Positions 22,275 to 34,830 of a stretch of 64,000 nucleotides of DNA are shown in pieces. The DNA is taken from the NCBI RefSeq assembly GCF_012489685.1, contig NC_080042.1, positions 14,646,150 to 14,710,149 on the forward strand. Reading direction: 5' to 3'. The position numbers and the translations under genes were made by a program. How positions within the stretch are numbered: the first letter of the stretch is position 1; each line of letters opens with the position of its first letter. Source of the DNA: Lotus japonicus. Lineage: Eukaryota; Streptophyta; Magnoliopsida; Fabales; Fabaceae. The notes beneath the pieces were generated by a model. It did not search any database. It worked only from the letters and a program-made list of their open reading frames with translations, and was not told where the DNA came from.

Positions 22275-22965
22275 TGGAGTTGTGTGGGCGATGAGGATTT
22301 GGTGTTTGGGAATGAGTGACGCACGCTGACTATGACAATTGACAAAACAGGGAGCGTTGAGTCAGAGACACGGGAGGGTGAGGCTGGAGTTTTACGCTGC
22401 CTGCTACGCACTACCACTCTGCAATATTGCAATGCAATATTATTATTCTTTCCATTTTTCTCTCTCCTCTCTTTCATCTTCAATCCCGTGAGCCTCCACT
22501 TACCCTTTGACTCTAATTTCCTTTTTTAATAAGTTTAGGTTAAATAGTAAAATTAGACTTACTTGTGTTATTTTTTAATTGTGTAAGACAGTTTAGTTCA
22601 TGTGGTCAAATAAAACATCAGTGAGTCGGTTATCGTAGGACTATTTTAACCGACATATTACATAATCAAGAACTATAGAAGCATTTCATTCTTCTAGGAA
22701 CGAACTTGTCAACATTTAACACTTTAAAAGATCAATTTACCCCTTCACTCATAAGTTTATTAAGAACCGTAAAAGTATTTCATTATTTTAAGCATTTAAT
22801 AAAGATATCAGATTTAATATTGAAGGGTGTATATGAAAAAGAACTTGATAAAAAAAATACACATTTAATGTGATTTTCGTCTAGATAACACATGACATGA
22901 CTGCTAATTGTGGGATAAAATTCAAAAAAGTAAAAGAGAATGTCTTTATAAGAGTGTGTTTGAGG
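22274..22965. other. Nudix upstream region and spacer
   Basis: No gene is seen. The first part is probably the Nudix promoter. Beyond it the DNA is AT-rich without a recognised repeat. Confidence 0.45.
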
Positions 22966-23830
22966 CAGGGGCGGATCCAGACCTTATATATCAGTGTGAC
23001 TAAACTTAAAAGAAATTATAGACTAAAATATATTAAAAATATAATGAAGTATATTTACAATGAAAATCGTCTACTATCCATTTTTTAAAAATGAGTCAAA
23101 ATAACATTATTGTTAATTGTTCCAAGAACATCTCTTTCTATAAAAGTTATAAGACGATCATTTAACCATTGATCACCCATTTTGTTACATATCTGTCTCT
23201 TCACAAACTTCATAGCTAAAAGAACACGTTCCACACTTGCAGTTGCTACTAGCAAGACTAAAACCAACTTCAGAAGCTTATAAACTATATCAAATGTGTT
23301 GCACTTTTTTGTTTCCACAAGTTTTGCATAGAGATCTGAAAGTCCTTTTAACTTTGCAAATTTTGGATCACATCAAACATTTCTAACATAACTCTGAAGC
23401 TGATGCCGCACTACCACTTCCGGAACATCTACAAAATCATTTGGATAAAGTTCAACCATCCTCAATAATTTTTTCACATCAAAAGCTTCAAATGATGATG
23501 AGGAACTCAAACATGAAACACATTATAAAAGTTCAGTATTCTCTTCATCAAACCTAGCATTGAGCTCATGCAACTGCAAATCTAAAACACTAAATAAACA
23601 ATCATGTTTATAATGATGCAAATCAGAAATACTAGAAGTGATAGCATGTCGTCTAAGTTTCTTCCATTGCACATACGGTGCATCCAAATCAGGCACATCA
23701 ATATGATGCTTATTGCAGATTTCCATAATCTTAGATATTCTTCCCATCCATCATTCCTCATAAACTTAGATAATTTTTTTAAAAAAAAAAAAAAAACTGG
23801 TGTGGCACCTTGCCTATGAATGAGTCCGTC
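22966..23830 (-). mobile_element. hAT-type element relic (ZMYM1/TTF-like transposase)
   Basis: CAGGGGCGGATCCAG at 22966-22980 is the usual terminus of plant hAT elements that encode ZMYM1-like transposases. The C-terminal transposase sequence follows on the minus strand. The other end is not found; a poly-A run at 23776-23797 marks a likely break. Confidence 0.65.
23085..23750 (-). pseudogene. hAT transposase C-terminal fragment
   Basis: Minus-strand pieces read NKHHIDVPDLDAPYVQWKK, HYKHDCLFSVLDLQLHELNA, MVELYPNDF and then the hAT dimerisation region with LLVATASVERVLLAMKFVK, NKMGDQWLNDRL and IERDVL. Two in-frame stops occur, near 23525 and 23372. The zinc finger and most of the catalytic core are absent. 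It cannot be active. Confidence 0.75.
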
Positions 23831-23842
23831 CATGGTTTGAGG

Positions 23843-24200
23843 TCCTGTTAGTTTACAGTTTTCAAAACTGTTTTCAGTTTTTAGAAAACCTATTTGTTAC
23901 AATTTGTTGAAAACAATTCTCATTTTCAGTTTTTAAAATTGAAGCATTTGTTGTGAGAGGCCTACCCACTTAACGTGATCTCAAAGCCTCGAAGGATTAG
24001 TCTCACGGCGGTCGGCTGTGGGGATAAAAAAAATAGTTAAAAGATGCTTTCAGTTTTTTTTTTTTTCAGATATCAGTTTTTTAATGTTAGAAAATATGTC
24101 ATTATTCAAACTGTTTTTTTATTCTGAAAAATAATTTTAAAAATTATTATTTCTATTTTTTTTTAAATTGAAAACTAAACCAGCTATTAAGCAGGTTCTA
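23843..24200. mobile_element. hAT-like MITE with a SINE-like piece inside
   Basis: Left end (GGTCCTGTTAGTTTACAGTT) and right end (AAACTAAACCAGC...GGTTC) are loosely inverted, with CAGTTTT-rich arms like the repeat at 18008. A distinct insert at 23955-24025 (CGAAGGATTAGTCTCAC, GGTCGGCTGTGGGGAT) resembles a SINE fragment. Both calls are tentative. Confidence 0.35.
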
Positions 24201-25287
24201 AATGAGTGTCTACGGCACTTTCCTAGAGAGCTCACGAGGATAAGATGAGGTGAAAGTGTGAAACACATGTGATTGCTGAAACTGGGCGCAATATAACAAA
24301 AAGTGCGCCGATGGTGACGCAGTCAATGAGAAAAACACGCGGAGTGATAAAAGGGAAAGAGCACTCAGCAACAAAACAAGCAACTAAAAAAGCAATTGGG
24401 ACCACCACCGAAGGCGTTGACTTTTGGAACAGATTATGGAATTGGATCCGAGAATCATGTCATCATCATCTTCTATAATTTACTACTATTTTCTTAACTT
24501 TTTCTATTTAGGCATTGTCAATACACTTTCTTTAGGGCAAATAATTTTCATTCATGCCTTATTTTAAGTGAAAAATTAATTAAATAGAAAAGAGGTAATA
24601 AAAATAGAGAAAATAAAATAATATGATGTGTGATGTGAGATGTGAGATGTGAGATGTGAGTGAATGATTAGAGACAAATAGGCACTGTTTTCATTCTAGA
24701 AAGATTATTGTTTAAGGTTGTGACATAAAGAGTGAAATTATAATTATTGATAGTACAATGTTACTAAAATACTTTTATTTAATTTTATTAGTAATAAATT
24801 CTACATTAGATAAAGTTGGAGAGAAAAATGAAGTTGATACTTGATAGAGAAGAGTTGTGGTTGGTTGATATGAAATGTGATAAGTGAGAAAAATTTATTA
24901 AATGACGGCATATATGAAAAAAATTAGAAACAAATGCATTGTATTTTAAAACAACAAACATTTTGGAAAAATTGGAGATTGACTAAAACAACCATCTTTC
25001 TGGAACGATGAGAGTAGAAAATGAAGCAAAGGTTAAGTAAAAAACGTCATCACCGAAAATGAATCATCACGTTTACATGCTTTTTTAGCACACTCAAAGT
25101 GCATATATACCTGAGAGATATATGATATGTGATGAGAAAAAAATAAGGATATGACAATAGGTACAATGGGGTAGGGTGTCATATTATAATCTTAATACTA
25201 GCATTTTTAAAAAGTAGATGTGCCCATAGCCTTGCGGCACCAACTTGAATATCTGTTCTGATAGTCTAGATTACTTATATGTCTGTG
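24201..25287. other. Intergenic, nothing recognised
   Basis: AT-rich sequence. The only pattern is a short (GTGAGAT)n-type run at 24627-24660. The open frame at 24269-24478 has no recognisable features. Confidence 0.5.
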
Positions 25288-26348
25288 CTTATAAGCTGCT
25301 TTTGTACCAAGTAGTATAGTTTTTTTGGAAATTATGACTTTGGGATACTTTTTTTTATTTACTAATCTAGTATAAATCGTCACTTACAGTGGTAATTCTA
25401 TTTATTTTTTTCAATTTTTTTAAAGAATCGCCAATAGTAGTGGCGTTTTAATTTTTTTTTTCATTTTTTAAATAAATCGCCAACCATGTTGGCGTTTTCT
25501 TATTTTTAATTTTTAATTTTTGTTTTCTCTGACAATTGCCAACTATGTTGGCGTTTTTTAGTTTTTTTTTAGCTTTTTGTTTTTTTTCAAATTGCTCACA
25601 CGTTTTTTTAATTTTTTTTAATTAGTAATTAAAATGGTATTTAATCAATTGATACTCACACATAATTTTGTGTCATTACTCAATTGATAAACAATTTGAC
25701 AATGGGTGTAAACATATATGCCAGCTACCACAACACTTCCACAACAAGATAATGACGTTTATCGTCATGTGCTTCCAACCGGAAATGAAGGAAATGAAAA
25801 TCAAGTGCTCGAAGAACCTCGAAGGCAACGACCCCAACGTGTGCGGAAAAAATTCATTGCTGCTCGACTCCACAATAAAAAATAACTTTCTCTTGAACTA
25901 AATTATGTAATGCATATGTTTATCTTTAAATATCGGTTTAAATATTTATGATCAAAGTGCTGCAAAAGTGAGTAATGACACAAAATTGTGTGTGAGTATC
26001 AATTGATTAAATACCATTTTAATTACTAATTTAAAAAAAAAATAAAAACGTGTGGGCGATTTAAAAAAATAAAAATAAAAAGGTAAAAAAACGCCAACAT
26101 AGTTGGCAAAACAAAAATAAAAAATAAAAAATAAGAAAACGCCAACATGGTTGGCAATTTATTTAAAAAATGAAAAAAAATTAAAACGTCAATGCTATTG
26201 GCGATTCTTTAAAAAAATTGTAAAAAATAAATAGAATCGCCACTGTCAGTGGCGATTTATACTAGATTGGTAAATAAATAAAATAGTACCCCAAAGCTGT
26301 AATTTCCAAAAAAAATTATACTACTTGGGTACAAAAGCCCTTATAAGC
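25288..26348. mobile_element. Large foldback/TIR element with palindromic arm modules
   Basis: Two arms of about 350 bases (25288-25665 and 25985-26348) are inverted copies, beginning GCTTATAAG...TTTTGTACC. Each arm carries small palindromes such as CGCCAACCATGTTGGCG and CGCCACTGTCAGTGGCG between T-rich spacers. The centre (25670-25980) is unique and contains an open stretch at about 25720-25881 ending RKKFIAARLHNKK, Gln/Arg/Asn-rich, which reads like a protein C-terminus but is not recognised. No target duplication or transposase is seen. Confidence 0.7.
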
Positions 26349-26667
26349 ATTACCCGCAGTTAAGCTAACCAAAATGTAATTTTCATATTTGCATTTCTTA
26401 TTAGAAAACCAAAATATAATTGCTACTTTAAAATAAAAAACATTAATTAAGAATACAATATATCATCCAAATATATAACAAATAAATTCTTTGATTAAAT
26501 ATTTTTTTTTAAAACAGTATGCAATAAAGTTATAATGTTAAATTTATAATTGTAGATTTGTTAATATATTTTTAAATTGTAATTTATTAGTTTATTTTAA
26601 AAATAATTGGGGGTAAATTAACAATTATATTTCTAGGGAGAATGACAATCTAGATTCGCAAAAAATT
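26349..26667. other. AT-rich spacer, possibly gypsy LTR end
   Basis: No gene is seen. The last part lies just before a gypsy-type primer site and could be the decayed end of that LTR. Confidence 0.35.
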
Positions 26668-27588
26668 TTTTGGCACCGTCTGTGGGAAAGAAGAACATTC
26701 TTTAGTGCAAAATCTTGTCTTCTCTTTCTTGAAGCAAATGAAACTCATGAGGAAGTTGTAGGAATATCAATTCTCAAATGAAAATCTACTCGATAGCAAG
26801 AGGGTTCGTTAGAGTAGATGTTCCAACTAAAGCACAAAAGAAACACAAGGAGTCGCTACTCAGGTCGAAGCCTCAACCGCGCGCAATGGTGAAAGGCCAT
26901 GGCATAGTATTCACGTGGAAGGATAACCAGTTCATTGGAAAGAGTCACGAGGTTCCAAAAGTGATCTCAACTCTTATTTTGAACCTAGAGGTTGAGAAAG
27001 TGCTAATTGACCCCAGAAGTTTATCAAATATCATGCTCTCAACTTGCTTAACTCTCCTTGGCTTTGAACATGATGATTTGGTGCCAATAATGATCGAATT
27101 GGTGAATTTCTCAGGGGCGTAAACTAGTCTTTTGGGATATGTGGACGCAAGAACCACTTTGGGGAAAGGCAAGCTCAATAACGTGGAAACAATACAATAT
27201 TTGATAGTAGACCATGATTCTCTACATCCTAGGACGATCACTCGTTAAATCATTCTAGGCTCATCATTTCTGTTTGGCAACGCTGGCTGAAGTTTCAAAC
27301 TTCAGAGCTTGATGAAGTAACAATACAATGGAACATAGGAGATGCTCAGACATGCTATACACCCCAACCTAAAAAGAGCGTAGAAGGGAAAGAAACTAAG
27401 AAAGTCAAAGCCAGCCATTAAGACCAGAGACCGTCCAGGAGCAATATCGTCTACACAGAACTCGATCTGAGGCCCAACGTGGAAGAATAGAAAAACGTTC
27501 AACGCCTCCTTCCGGAAGAAGAGTTCAAAGAGTTCCAAATCGGACACTCAGACGAAAAGTGCACTCGGTGTAAGGTTCACATCGATAA
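26668..27588 (+). pseudogene. Ty3/gypsy relic: primer site and protease region
   Basis: TTTTGGCACCGTCTGTGGGA at about 26667-26687 resembles the gypsy primer site and leader (TGGCGCCGTCTGTGGGA). An internal deletion then joins it to the retropepsin region: VLIDPRSLSNIMLSTCL with the usual Gly after Asp-Pro changed to Arg, then YVDARTTFGKGKLNNVETIQ and YLIVDHDSL. Stops lie near 27119 and 27246. A linker piece (RLLPEEEFKEFQIG) runs into the next LTR. Most of gag is gone, and RT and integrase are absent. Confidence 0.65.
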
Positions 27589-27941
27589 ATAATAATATAA
27601 CACAAGAAAGGGGGTTTGAATTGTGTTCTTATAAAACTTGGGTTTTCAAACAATTATAAGTTTTCAAAATGTTTTTGCAATCGTTTGGTGCAGCGGATAA
27701 GTGCGTGAAGTAGTAAACGATAAAAGACACAAGCGATATATCTTGGTTCACCCACAAACGATGAGGCTACGTCTAGTCCTTGGCTTAGCCAATATTTCAC
27801 TAAAAAAGTATCAAGGACTTCTCCTACACCAAGTATTAGACAAGACTTCTCCCAACCAAGTATTTTACAAGACTTCTCCTAAACAAGTATTTGACATGAC
27901 TTCTCCCAACCAAGTATTCTAAGGACTTTTCCTTTACAAAG

Positions 27942-28826
27942 TGTAGTTCTGGTTTTCGCACATGACAGATGTTCTACGCGATGCTGGGACAACCGGTTCG
28001 ACAACTGACTAACAGTAACAACATAAACTAAAAAAAAAACAGAAAGTAAACAAGACACAGTAATTGTTAACCCAGTTCGGTGAAACTTCCCCTACGTCTG
28101 GAGGGTTTGCACCCAAAGAAAGGAAATCTACTATCTCAAGATTCAGGAATTACAAACACTAATGAACACCACAGTCCATATTTCACTTCCTAATCTACCC
28201 AGTGTATTTCTACTTAGTATCTCAAACTAAGTATGAGAGCCTCTCTCACTTTCTCTCAATCACTGCCACAGTGATTGGTAACAAACAATCAACAATCAGA
28301 GTTTTTAGAATCAAAGAACACAGAACAAAACTTTGCTTTATAGAATCAGGGAGCAAAGTTTGTTCACAAGTAACAAGGACAAAGAACAATGTACAACCCT
28401 AAAACACTTGATCTCTCTCTATTAGCTTCGGTGGTCTTCATGTTTTAGGTCTTCATCCTTTTATATACTTCAGCAGCAGCAACATAGGCACTAGGGTTAG
28501 CATGGGCTGAAGTAACAGATTGCAACAACCATCAAATCAAAACTGAATCTCCAAAGATCTTGTTGCGTTTTTCCCAAGGAAAGATAGAAACAAATCTTTT
28601 ATCAAAGATTGTTTCAACAAATAACAACCCACAATTAAAACCTTTCTGGTACAGCTACTTGAACCTCAAGTAACTTATAAAAACATATCTTCATAAGATC
28701 TTCAAGGGCCTACAATCACGTTCCAAGCAAAGGACTGATGTCCTAGCTTCACGAAATCAGATGTCAAGGCATCTGCTTCGACATCAGGTTGTTTTTTACA
28801 AAATGCAAGACAACAATGTAACAAAA
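27942..28826 (-). repeat. 3' LTR of element C (885 bp)
   Basis: Same family as the element B LTR (GGAGGGTTTGCACCCAAAG, CCACAGTGATTGGTAA). A polypurine tract follows directly (ATCTCCCCCTTTG on the given strand). Confidence 0.9.
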
Positions 28827-29243
28827 ATCTCCCCCTTTGTCAAATTTTGTCTAAAACAACTTGAGAATCTGAGGGGGTAAACATAGAGAACCAAAGCTCC
28901 CCCTTAGCAGCAGAACTCCCCCTCAAATGATGCATCTATACCAACAACAAGTAAACTCCAAAGGCAGTTGGAACAAAGAACATAGCAGCAAAAACACACT
29001 AACTAACCAACAAATGCAAACCAGTAAACCAGTAGCAACTTGAACATAAAACAGTAGCAGCTTGGAGTACTACACAACCAGTTACTTGCCTTGTCTTGAA
29101 AGAGTCTTCAACTTATTACAGACCAAAGCTTCCAACAGAAAACAAACATGCAACAGAAACAACACAGATTCTTCACCACAAACTACTCCCCCTTTTTAAC
29201 ACAAATTTGGCATAGGGTGCACAACATAAACAAACCATCACTT
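28827..29243. other. Non-coding interior of element C with repeated polypurine tracts
   Basis: CTCCCCCTT-type tracts recur at about 28829, 28901, 28916 and 29188. No gene is seen. The repetition resembles the region next to the 3' LTR in element A. Confidence 0.65.
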
Positions 29244-31270
29244 CTAAGACCAGAATGACAGCAATTCATGAACATTTTCAATAACTGACTTTTTACAATC
29301 GGTAGATGATTCAGAACCCAAGGTAGATTGATGGATTTGGAGATCAAGTTCAGATGTGTCAACAATGGGGTTAGGATTTCCAGCAAAGGGTTCCATATTC
29401 ACATCTGAAGTAGTCTCAACTAATGTCTCAACATGGGGTTCAACATTGGGAACAAAAACAGATTCAACTGATATCTCATGAATCACACTAGGCACAATAG
29501 CTTTAGGATCTACACTTATAGATTCACATATGCTTGCATGAACAGTTGCTGGTGCCTTTAAGATTTCAAGAGGACTTGCAGCAACAAATTTCTTCCTCCA
29601 CTCTTTCATAACATCTACACCAGAACTCTGAGATTTAAAAAGAGCAACATCCTTTGAATATGATCTATTCACCCTAGATGGTTGTGGAGACATCTCTTCC
29701 TCGCCGAAGAGCTTGACTCTAACTCCTTCTTTAGGTTTCCACTCTTTCCTTGCTGGAGCTACTTGCGGATTAGTCCTTGGTTGATCATGAGACTGAGGAT
29801 ATCCATATAACTTGTAACAGTAGGGTCTTATATGACAAAGTTTGCCACAGTGATGACATCTCCAAGTAGATTTCTTGGATTTTCTGAACTGAGGTACACA
29901 TGTCGTACAGAATGATGCAACATTGGGTCTGACATTGGTTGCTTAGTTTGCTTTTCAGATGAAACAGACTTATTTGCATTCTTGTAGCTGAAGCCTATCC
30001 CTTCCATATCTCCAACTGTTTTCCCAACTTCCAGAATCTCCTCTAACACATTAGTACTATTATTCAGCATACGAATAGACTTTGTCATACCTTCAAGCTT
30101 GGAGTTCAAAAGAGTAACTTCCTCTTGTAAGCTACCATTGATGATTAGAAGTTGCTTCTTTTCGGCAAGTAGATTATTGACGTTTTTTACTTCTTCTTGC
30201 AAACTAGCATTAGTGCTCTGAAGCTTCTCATTCTCAGCAACCAAATCCTTGACTTATTTTCTCATTTTCTCACCATACGTACCTGATTCCTTCTACTTAG
30301 CCAACAACAATTTGTAGGTTTCAACTAGTTCTTTATTTGAGATAACCTCATCACCATCACTTGACTCAGTATCAGAATAGTACTTTCCAATGAGAGCTTT
30401 TACTTGAATATCCTTGGTTGTATCACTCTCATGTTTTCCCTTGAGTTGAAATTCAGTATTCTTCACATTGTCCGACACATTGTCCAAGACATTTGTATTT
30501 GACGTTCTGCCCAAACTCTTTAACGATTTGTTAAGAAATGATATAGTTTCTGCAATACTTGCATCAGTATCCTTCTCCCTCTGATCTTCATCTTCTTCAC
30601 TGTTGGACACAAAAGTTATACTCTTCGCCTTCTTCTCAGATCTACCATTAAGAGACATCTCAAAAGTTTGCAAGGAACCAATGAGTTCATCAACCTTGAT
30701 GTTACTGATGTCTTGGGCTTCTTCAATGGCAGTTACCTTCATATCAAACCTCTTGGGGAGAGACCTGAGAATCTTTCTTGCTAACTTTTCTTCAGACATG
30801 AGTTCCCCTAGGGCAAAAGAAGAGTTGGCTAGATCCCTTAGACGCATGTGGAACTCATATATGGATTCATCCTCATTCATCTTCATAGTTTCAAACTGAG
30901 TTGTAAGAAGTTGAAGCTTTGACATACGAACTCTTGATGTTCCTTCATGGGCAGTCTTGAGAATCTCCCATGCTTCTTTAGCCACAGTACATGTGTTGAT
31001 TAGTCTGAACATATTTTTGTCAATTCCATTAAAAATAGCATTCAAGGCTTTGGAGTTTCCAAGAGCTTCGTCATCTTCTTTCTTTGTCCACTTTTCTTCA
31101 GGCTTCAATTCAGTTGTGGATGCTATCACAGGATGTTTCCACCCCTTGACTATTGCCTTCCATGTTATACTGTCCATAGATTTTAGAAACACCATCATTC
31201 GAGCCTTCCGATAGTCATAATTGGTACCATCCAAAATCAGTGCCATATAGATTGATCCTCTTCCATCCAT
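29244..31270 (-). pseudogene. Gag of element C with non-retroviral C-terminal tail
   Basis: Gag starts near ATG 31270 (MDGRGSIYMALILDGTNYDY) and has the copia Gag core (AWEILKTAHEGTSRVRMSKL, MNEDESIYEFHMRLRDLA). Stops near 30290-30245 and a frame change near 29900 break it. A coiled-coil part (30244-30000) and a CCHC knuckle (CHHCGKLCHIRPYC, then KLYGYPQSHDQPR) follow. After EWKPKEG, where element B enters protease, the frame continues through another ~190 residues (29800-29244) rich in Ser, Val, Glu and Pro (HEISVESVFVPNVEPHVE), with no protease signature. That tail is of unknown origin. The frame upstream of 31270 is an artefact of the primer-site deletion. Confidence 0.8.
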
Positions 31271-31326
31271 AATGTTGTCCTTGAGAACAGAATATATTCC
31301 CTGGAGCTCACCCAACAGAATAGGGT

Positions 31327-32171
31327 GAGCGATGCTGGGACAACCGGTTCGATAACTGACTAACAGTAACAACAGAAACTAAAAAAAAAACAGAAGTAAA
31401 CAAGACAGAGTAATTGTTAAACCAGTTCAGTGAAACTTCACCTACGTCTGGAGGGTTTACACCCAAAGAAAGGAACTATCTCAAGATTCAGGAATTACAG
31501 ACACTCATGAACACCACAGTCCATAGTTCACTTCCTAATCTACCCAGTGTATTTCTACTTAGTATCTCAACCTAAGTATGAGAGCCCCTCTCACTTTCTC
31601 TCAATCACTGCCACAGTGATTGGTAACAAACAATCAACAATCAGAGTTTTTAGAATCAAAGAACACAGAACAAAACTTTGCTTTATAGAATCAGGGAGCA
31701 AAGTTTGTTCACAAGTAACAAGGAAAAAGAACAATGAACAACCCTAAAACAATTTATCTCTCTCTATTAGCTTCGGTGGTCTTCATGTTTTAGGTCTTCA
31801 TCCTTTGATATACTTCAGCAGCAGCAGCACAGGCACTAGGGTTAGCATGGGCTGAAGTAACAGATTGCAACAACCATCAAATCAAAACTGAATCTCCAAA
31901 GATCTTGTTGCGTTTTTTTCAAGTAAAGATAGAAACAAACCTTTTATCAAAGATTGTTTCAACAAATAACAACCCACAATTAAAACCCTTCTTGTACAAC
32001 TACTTGAACCTCAAGTAACTTATCAAAACATATCTTCATAAGATCTTCAAGGGCCCACAATCACGTTCCAAGCAAAGGACTGATGTCCTAGCTTCACGAA
32101 ATCAGATGTCAAGAAATCTACTTCGACATCAGGTTGTTTTTTACAAAATGCAAGACAACAATGTAACAACA
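31327..32171 (-). repeat. 5' LTR of element C, inner end deleted
   Basis: It matches 27942-28826 but lacks roughly the first 40 bases together with the primer site. The outer end is intact and is followed by the CAAAG duplication. Confidence 0.9.
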
Positions 32172-34830
32172 CAAAGTATTGTTCAGGACTTCTCCTAAGA
32201 TCTTTTTCAAGATCGTTTGGCTCTACACGGTTCTCTTCTCACATGAGGGATATTAGAAAATACGAAGCACAAGAACTTCAAAGTGTTTGAAAGTATTTGG
32301 CTCTGGTGTATACTTTGAGTTCTGAATCTAGAGATTTGACTCTTACGTGTTTCTCTCAGATGAGGTTAGGACTTTTCTTGATTGCTTGATGAAGAATAGA
32401 AGTTTATCAACGTTAAAGCTAAGTTTCTTGCTTAGGAAATTCTTCAAGTCCTTATTTTATACTTCAAGAGCTTCTAGGGTTTGTTGATAACTATTGTAGC
32501 GTGTAGAGCATCTTCAGTTCCACCTGTTGGATGAAACGGTCTTCTCGTCAGGTGCATTAAATGCACTGTGTCCTTTTCTGAGACAGAATGCTAGAAAGTG
32601 TATCTTGTTAGTTGGTTGGTAGCATATGCAACATCGTTCTAGTCCTTTAGAGAGAGAAAGAGGAAACTTGATTTTGACTACGTTGTACTTGTTTCCTTGA
32701 TCAATGTGCTTTGTAGATGTAAGGCCCAAGTTTTTAGGCTTTGGAAAAGTGAATAAAATATGAGAGTTTACTTGATTAAATAAATTTATGAAGGAAAAGG
32801 TTCAGGAAAAGTCCAAGCATTGTATCCAAAAACCGATAAGAGTTAGCACGACTAACATCCGCCGAATCCTAGGTCAAGGTTTTAGTGAATAGTTAAATTA
32901 CACATTAGGGCACGATGGAAACTAATTCCAAAAATCTTCAGAGAAATGTTAGAACTTCTCTTTTTCGTCTATAAACAAGTGTTTCGATGCGAAAGCTTGG
33001 AATGTACGAACGCCAAATTCCAATTCTCGGAAGTTTGCCGAAACGGAATCCCTGATAGTTCAAGAAACCTGAAATTAACGGACGATGAAGACTTTGTCCA
33101 ACCCTAAAAATGAAGATTCCACCCGCGTTCGCCCATTTCTCTCGTTATTTCTAATCTTTCTTCATAAGGAAGTTTTCTCTTCCGACGATCACTGCAAAAA
33201 GTAGTTTTTCGGGATAAACCGACTCACACCGACTTTGGATCGTTTGGTTTAATTCCAAGAATCCTGTTTTGAGTTCTGGAATTCTGTCGCCAGAACCTAT
33301 CTTAGAATTCGCAGAGGAACGCGCAGGAAAAATCGGAATCGCGAAAAAATCATTTTTCCGCATTTTCCAAAACCTATAAATAGCTAGAAAAATGAGATAT
33401 TTTGCCAAAACTCACCCATTTCTTCCCAAGGGTCCGCGAGCAAAAGAGGAGAAGAGGAGGAAGTTGATTTTCGCCGTTTCTTGCCCGTTTGCTTCACCGA
33501 TCGTTGCTAATCGAAGACCTTGAGGTAGGTAAACTACATCTCCCTTCTGATCGTCGTTTCTGTCGACTTCTTCTATGTCTTTCTGTGCTCAAAGTTTTGA
33601 GCTTTTTGTAAAACTGTCCAAATAAGCTGATTTTAGTGTCTAAACTTATTCCCTGCATGCTCCTGAGCGTGTTCTGCGGATTATATTTTGTCAGATGTCG
33701 ACGAAATGCCGCCGGAATCAATTTTTTTCATCAAATACCCATTTTTAGGCAAAGTCGCAACCTTTAAGCTGAAAACTATCGACTTGGCTTAGTGCTAGTA
33801 GGATTAGTCGTCATAAACGTCGTTGTTGACGTCCCCATCCAATTTGTTTTTCAAAAATCCAATTTTGAAATTCTGAGCTGAAAATAATGACCAAACTACC
33901 GCTATATCAGTTTTCGATCCGAAAATTTTTCCGAGTTTAGATTCGCCTTAGTTACGGCGTATGATAACCTAGGAACCAAGTTTGATCGAAGAAAAATCGA
34001 CCCTCCCAATTAAGGAAAGTGGCCGAGAGCTATACCAAGGGGGGGAGGAAATCCGACTTTTTCGAAAACTTGTCTTAACGCGTTAGATTGTCGTACCACG
34101 GAGTTGTAGTGTACCGTATAATCCTAGGACTTATTGTTTGCTGAGTTTTTGCTTAAGGTTCTTTTGAGGAGTTTCCTGGAGATCAAGGAGAGGAGCGTGA
34201 AGGAACTCGTGAGGAGGAAGCTGGAGGACCCACCGGTGAGGGCTACTCTCTGAATTACTAGATAATGCTTTAGGTGTCGACGAATTCGACTTGATTTATG
34301 TGTTATGCACTTACTTGCTAAATGCCTGAAATGTTTTATGAGGCTTCGGCCGATCTTGTTGAGTACTTGATGCCATGATCTTGTGTGCTAAATGATTCAC
34401 ATGTTATGTGCTAAATGGTTAATCTAGGATGTGTTGGAATATGCTGTTTATGTTTATTGACTGAGCTGATTTATCTATGTTATTCCACTTATATCTGTGA
34501 TTCTGAGGAGTGAGGATTACGGGCAGGTCATGCCGAATTTTTATGAGATTTTTGAGAGATATTGAAAGGACGAACGGAGTTCGGGCCTTGTTATGTTTTA
34601 ATGGATCAAGACCTTCTCAGAAATTATTTGGGATTATGGAATCCCTGAAACTCGTAGGGAACGTTATAAGACTAAAAGAAAACTATTTTCTCAAGGAAAA
34701 TTCATAAGACATTAATTAATCTCTAAAACCCTTGAACAATAATAACAACCTTAGATAAGAGCTTAGAGCCTGAATATTAGTTTTGAAAATACGAGAAGTG
34801 TCGTCGAGTCCAAGTTTTGAGGAACTTACA

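Larger units (their letters stand above)
27942..32171 (-). mobile_element. Ty1/copia element C, gag-only
   Basis: It is flanked by CAAAG at 27937-27941 and 32172-32176. LTRs lie at 27942-28826 and 31327-32171. The interior of about 2.5 kb has gag and a C-terminal extension but no pol. The primer site and the first bases of the 5' LTR are deleted: the sequence jumps from GAATAGGGTG to GCGATGCTGGG. It therefore cannot prime reverse transcription now. Confidence 0.92.

Noticed and set aside
22096..22483. ORFs over the (GA)n tract
   Set aside because: They come from the dinucleotide run and overlap the Nudix first exon and leader.
25288..26348. CRISPR-like array (regular short palindromes)
   Set aside because: The repeats are arms of an inverted-repeat plant transposon; spacers are T-rich and not unique.
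31271..31372. Upstream extension of the element C gag frame into the LTR
   Set aside because: It exists only because the primer site is deleted; homology starts at ATG 31270.
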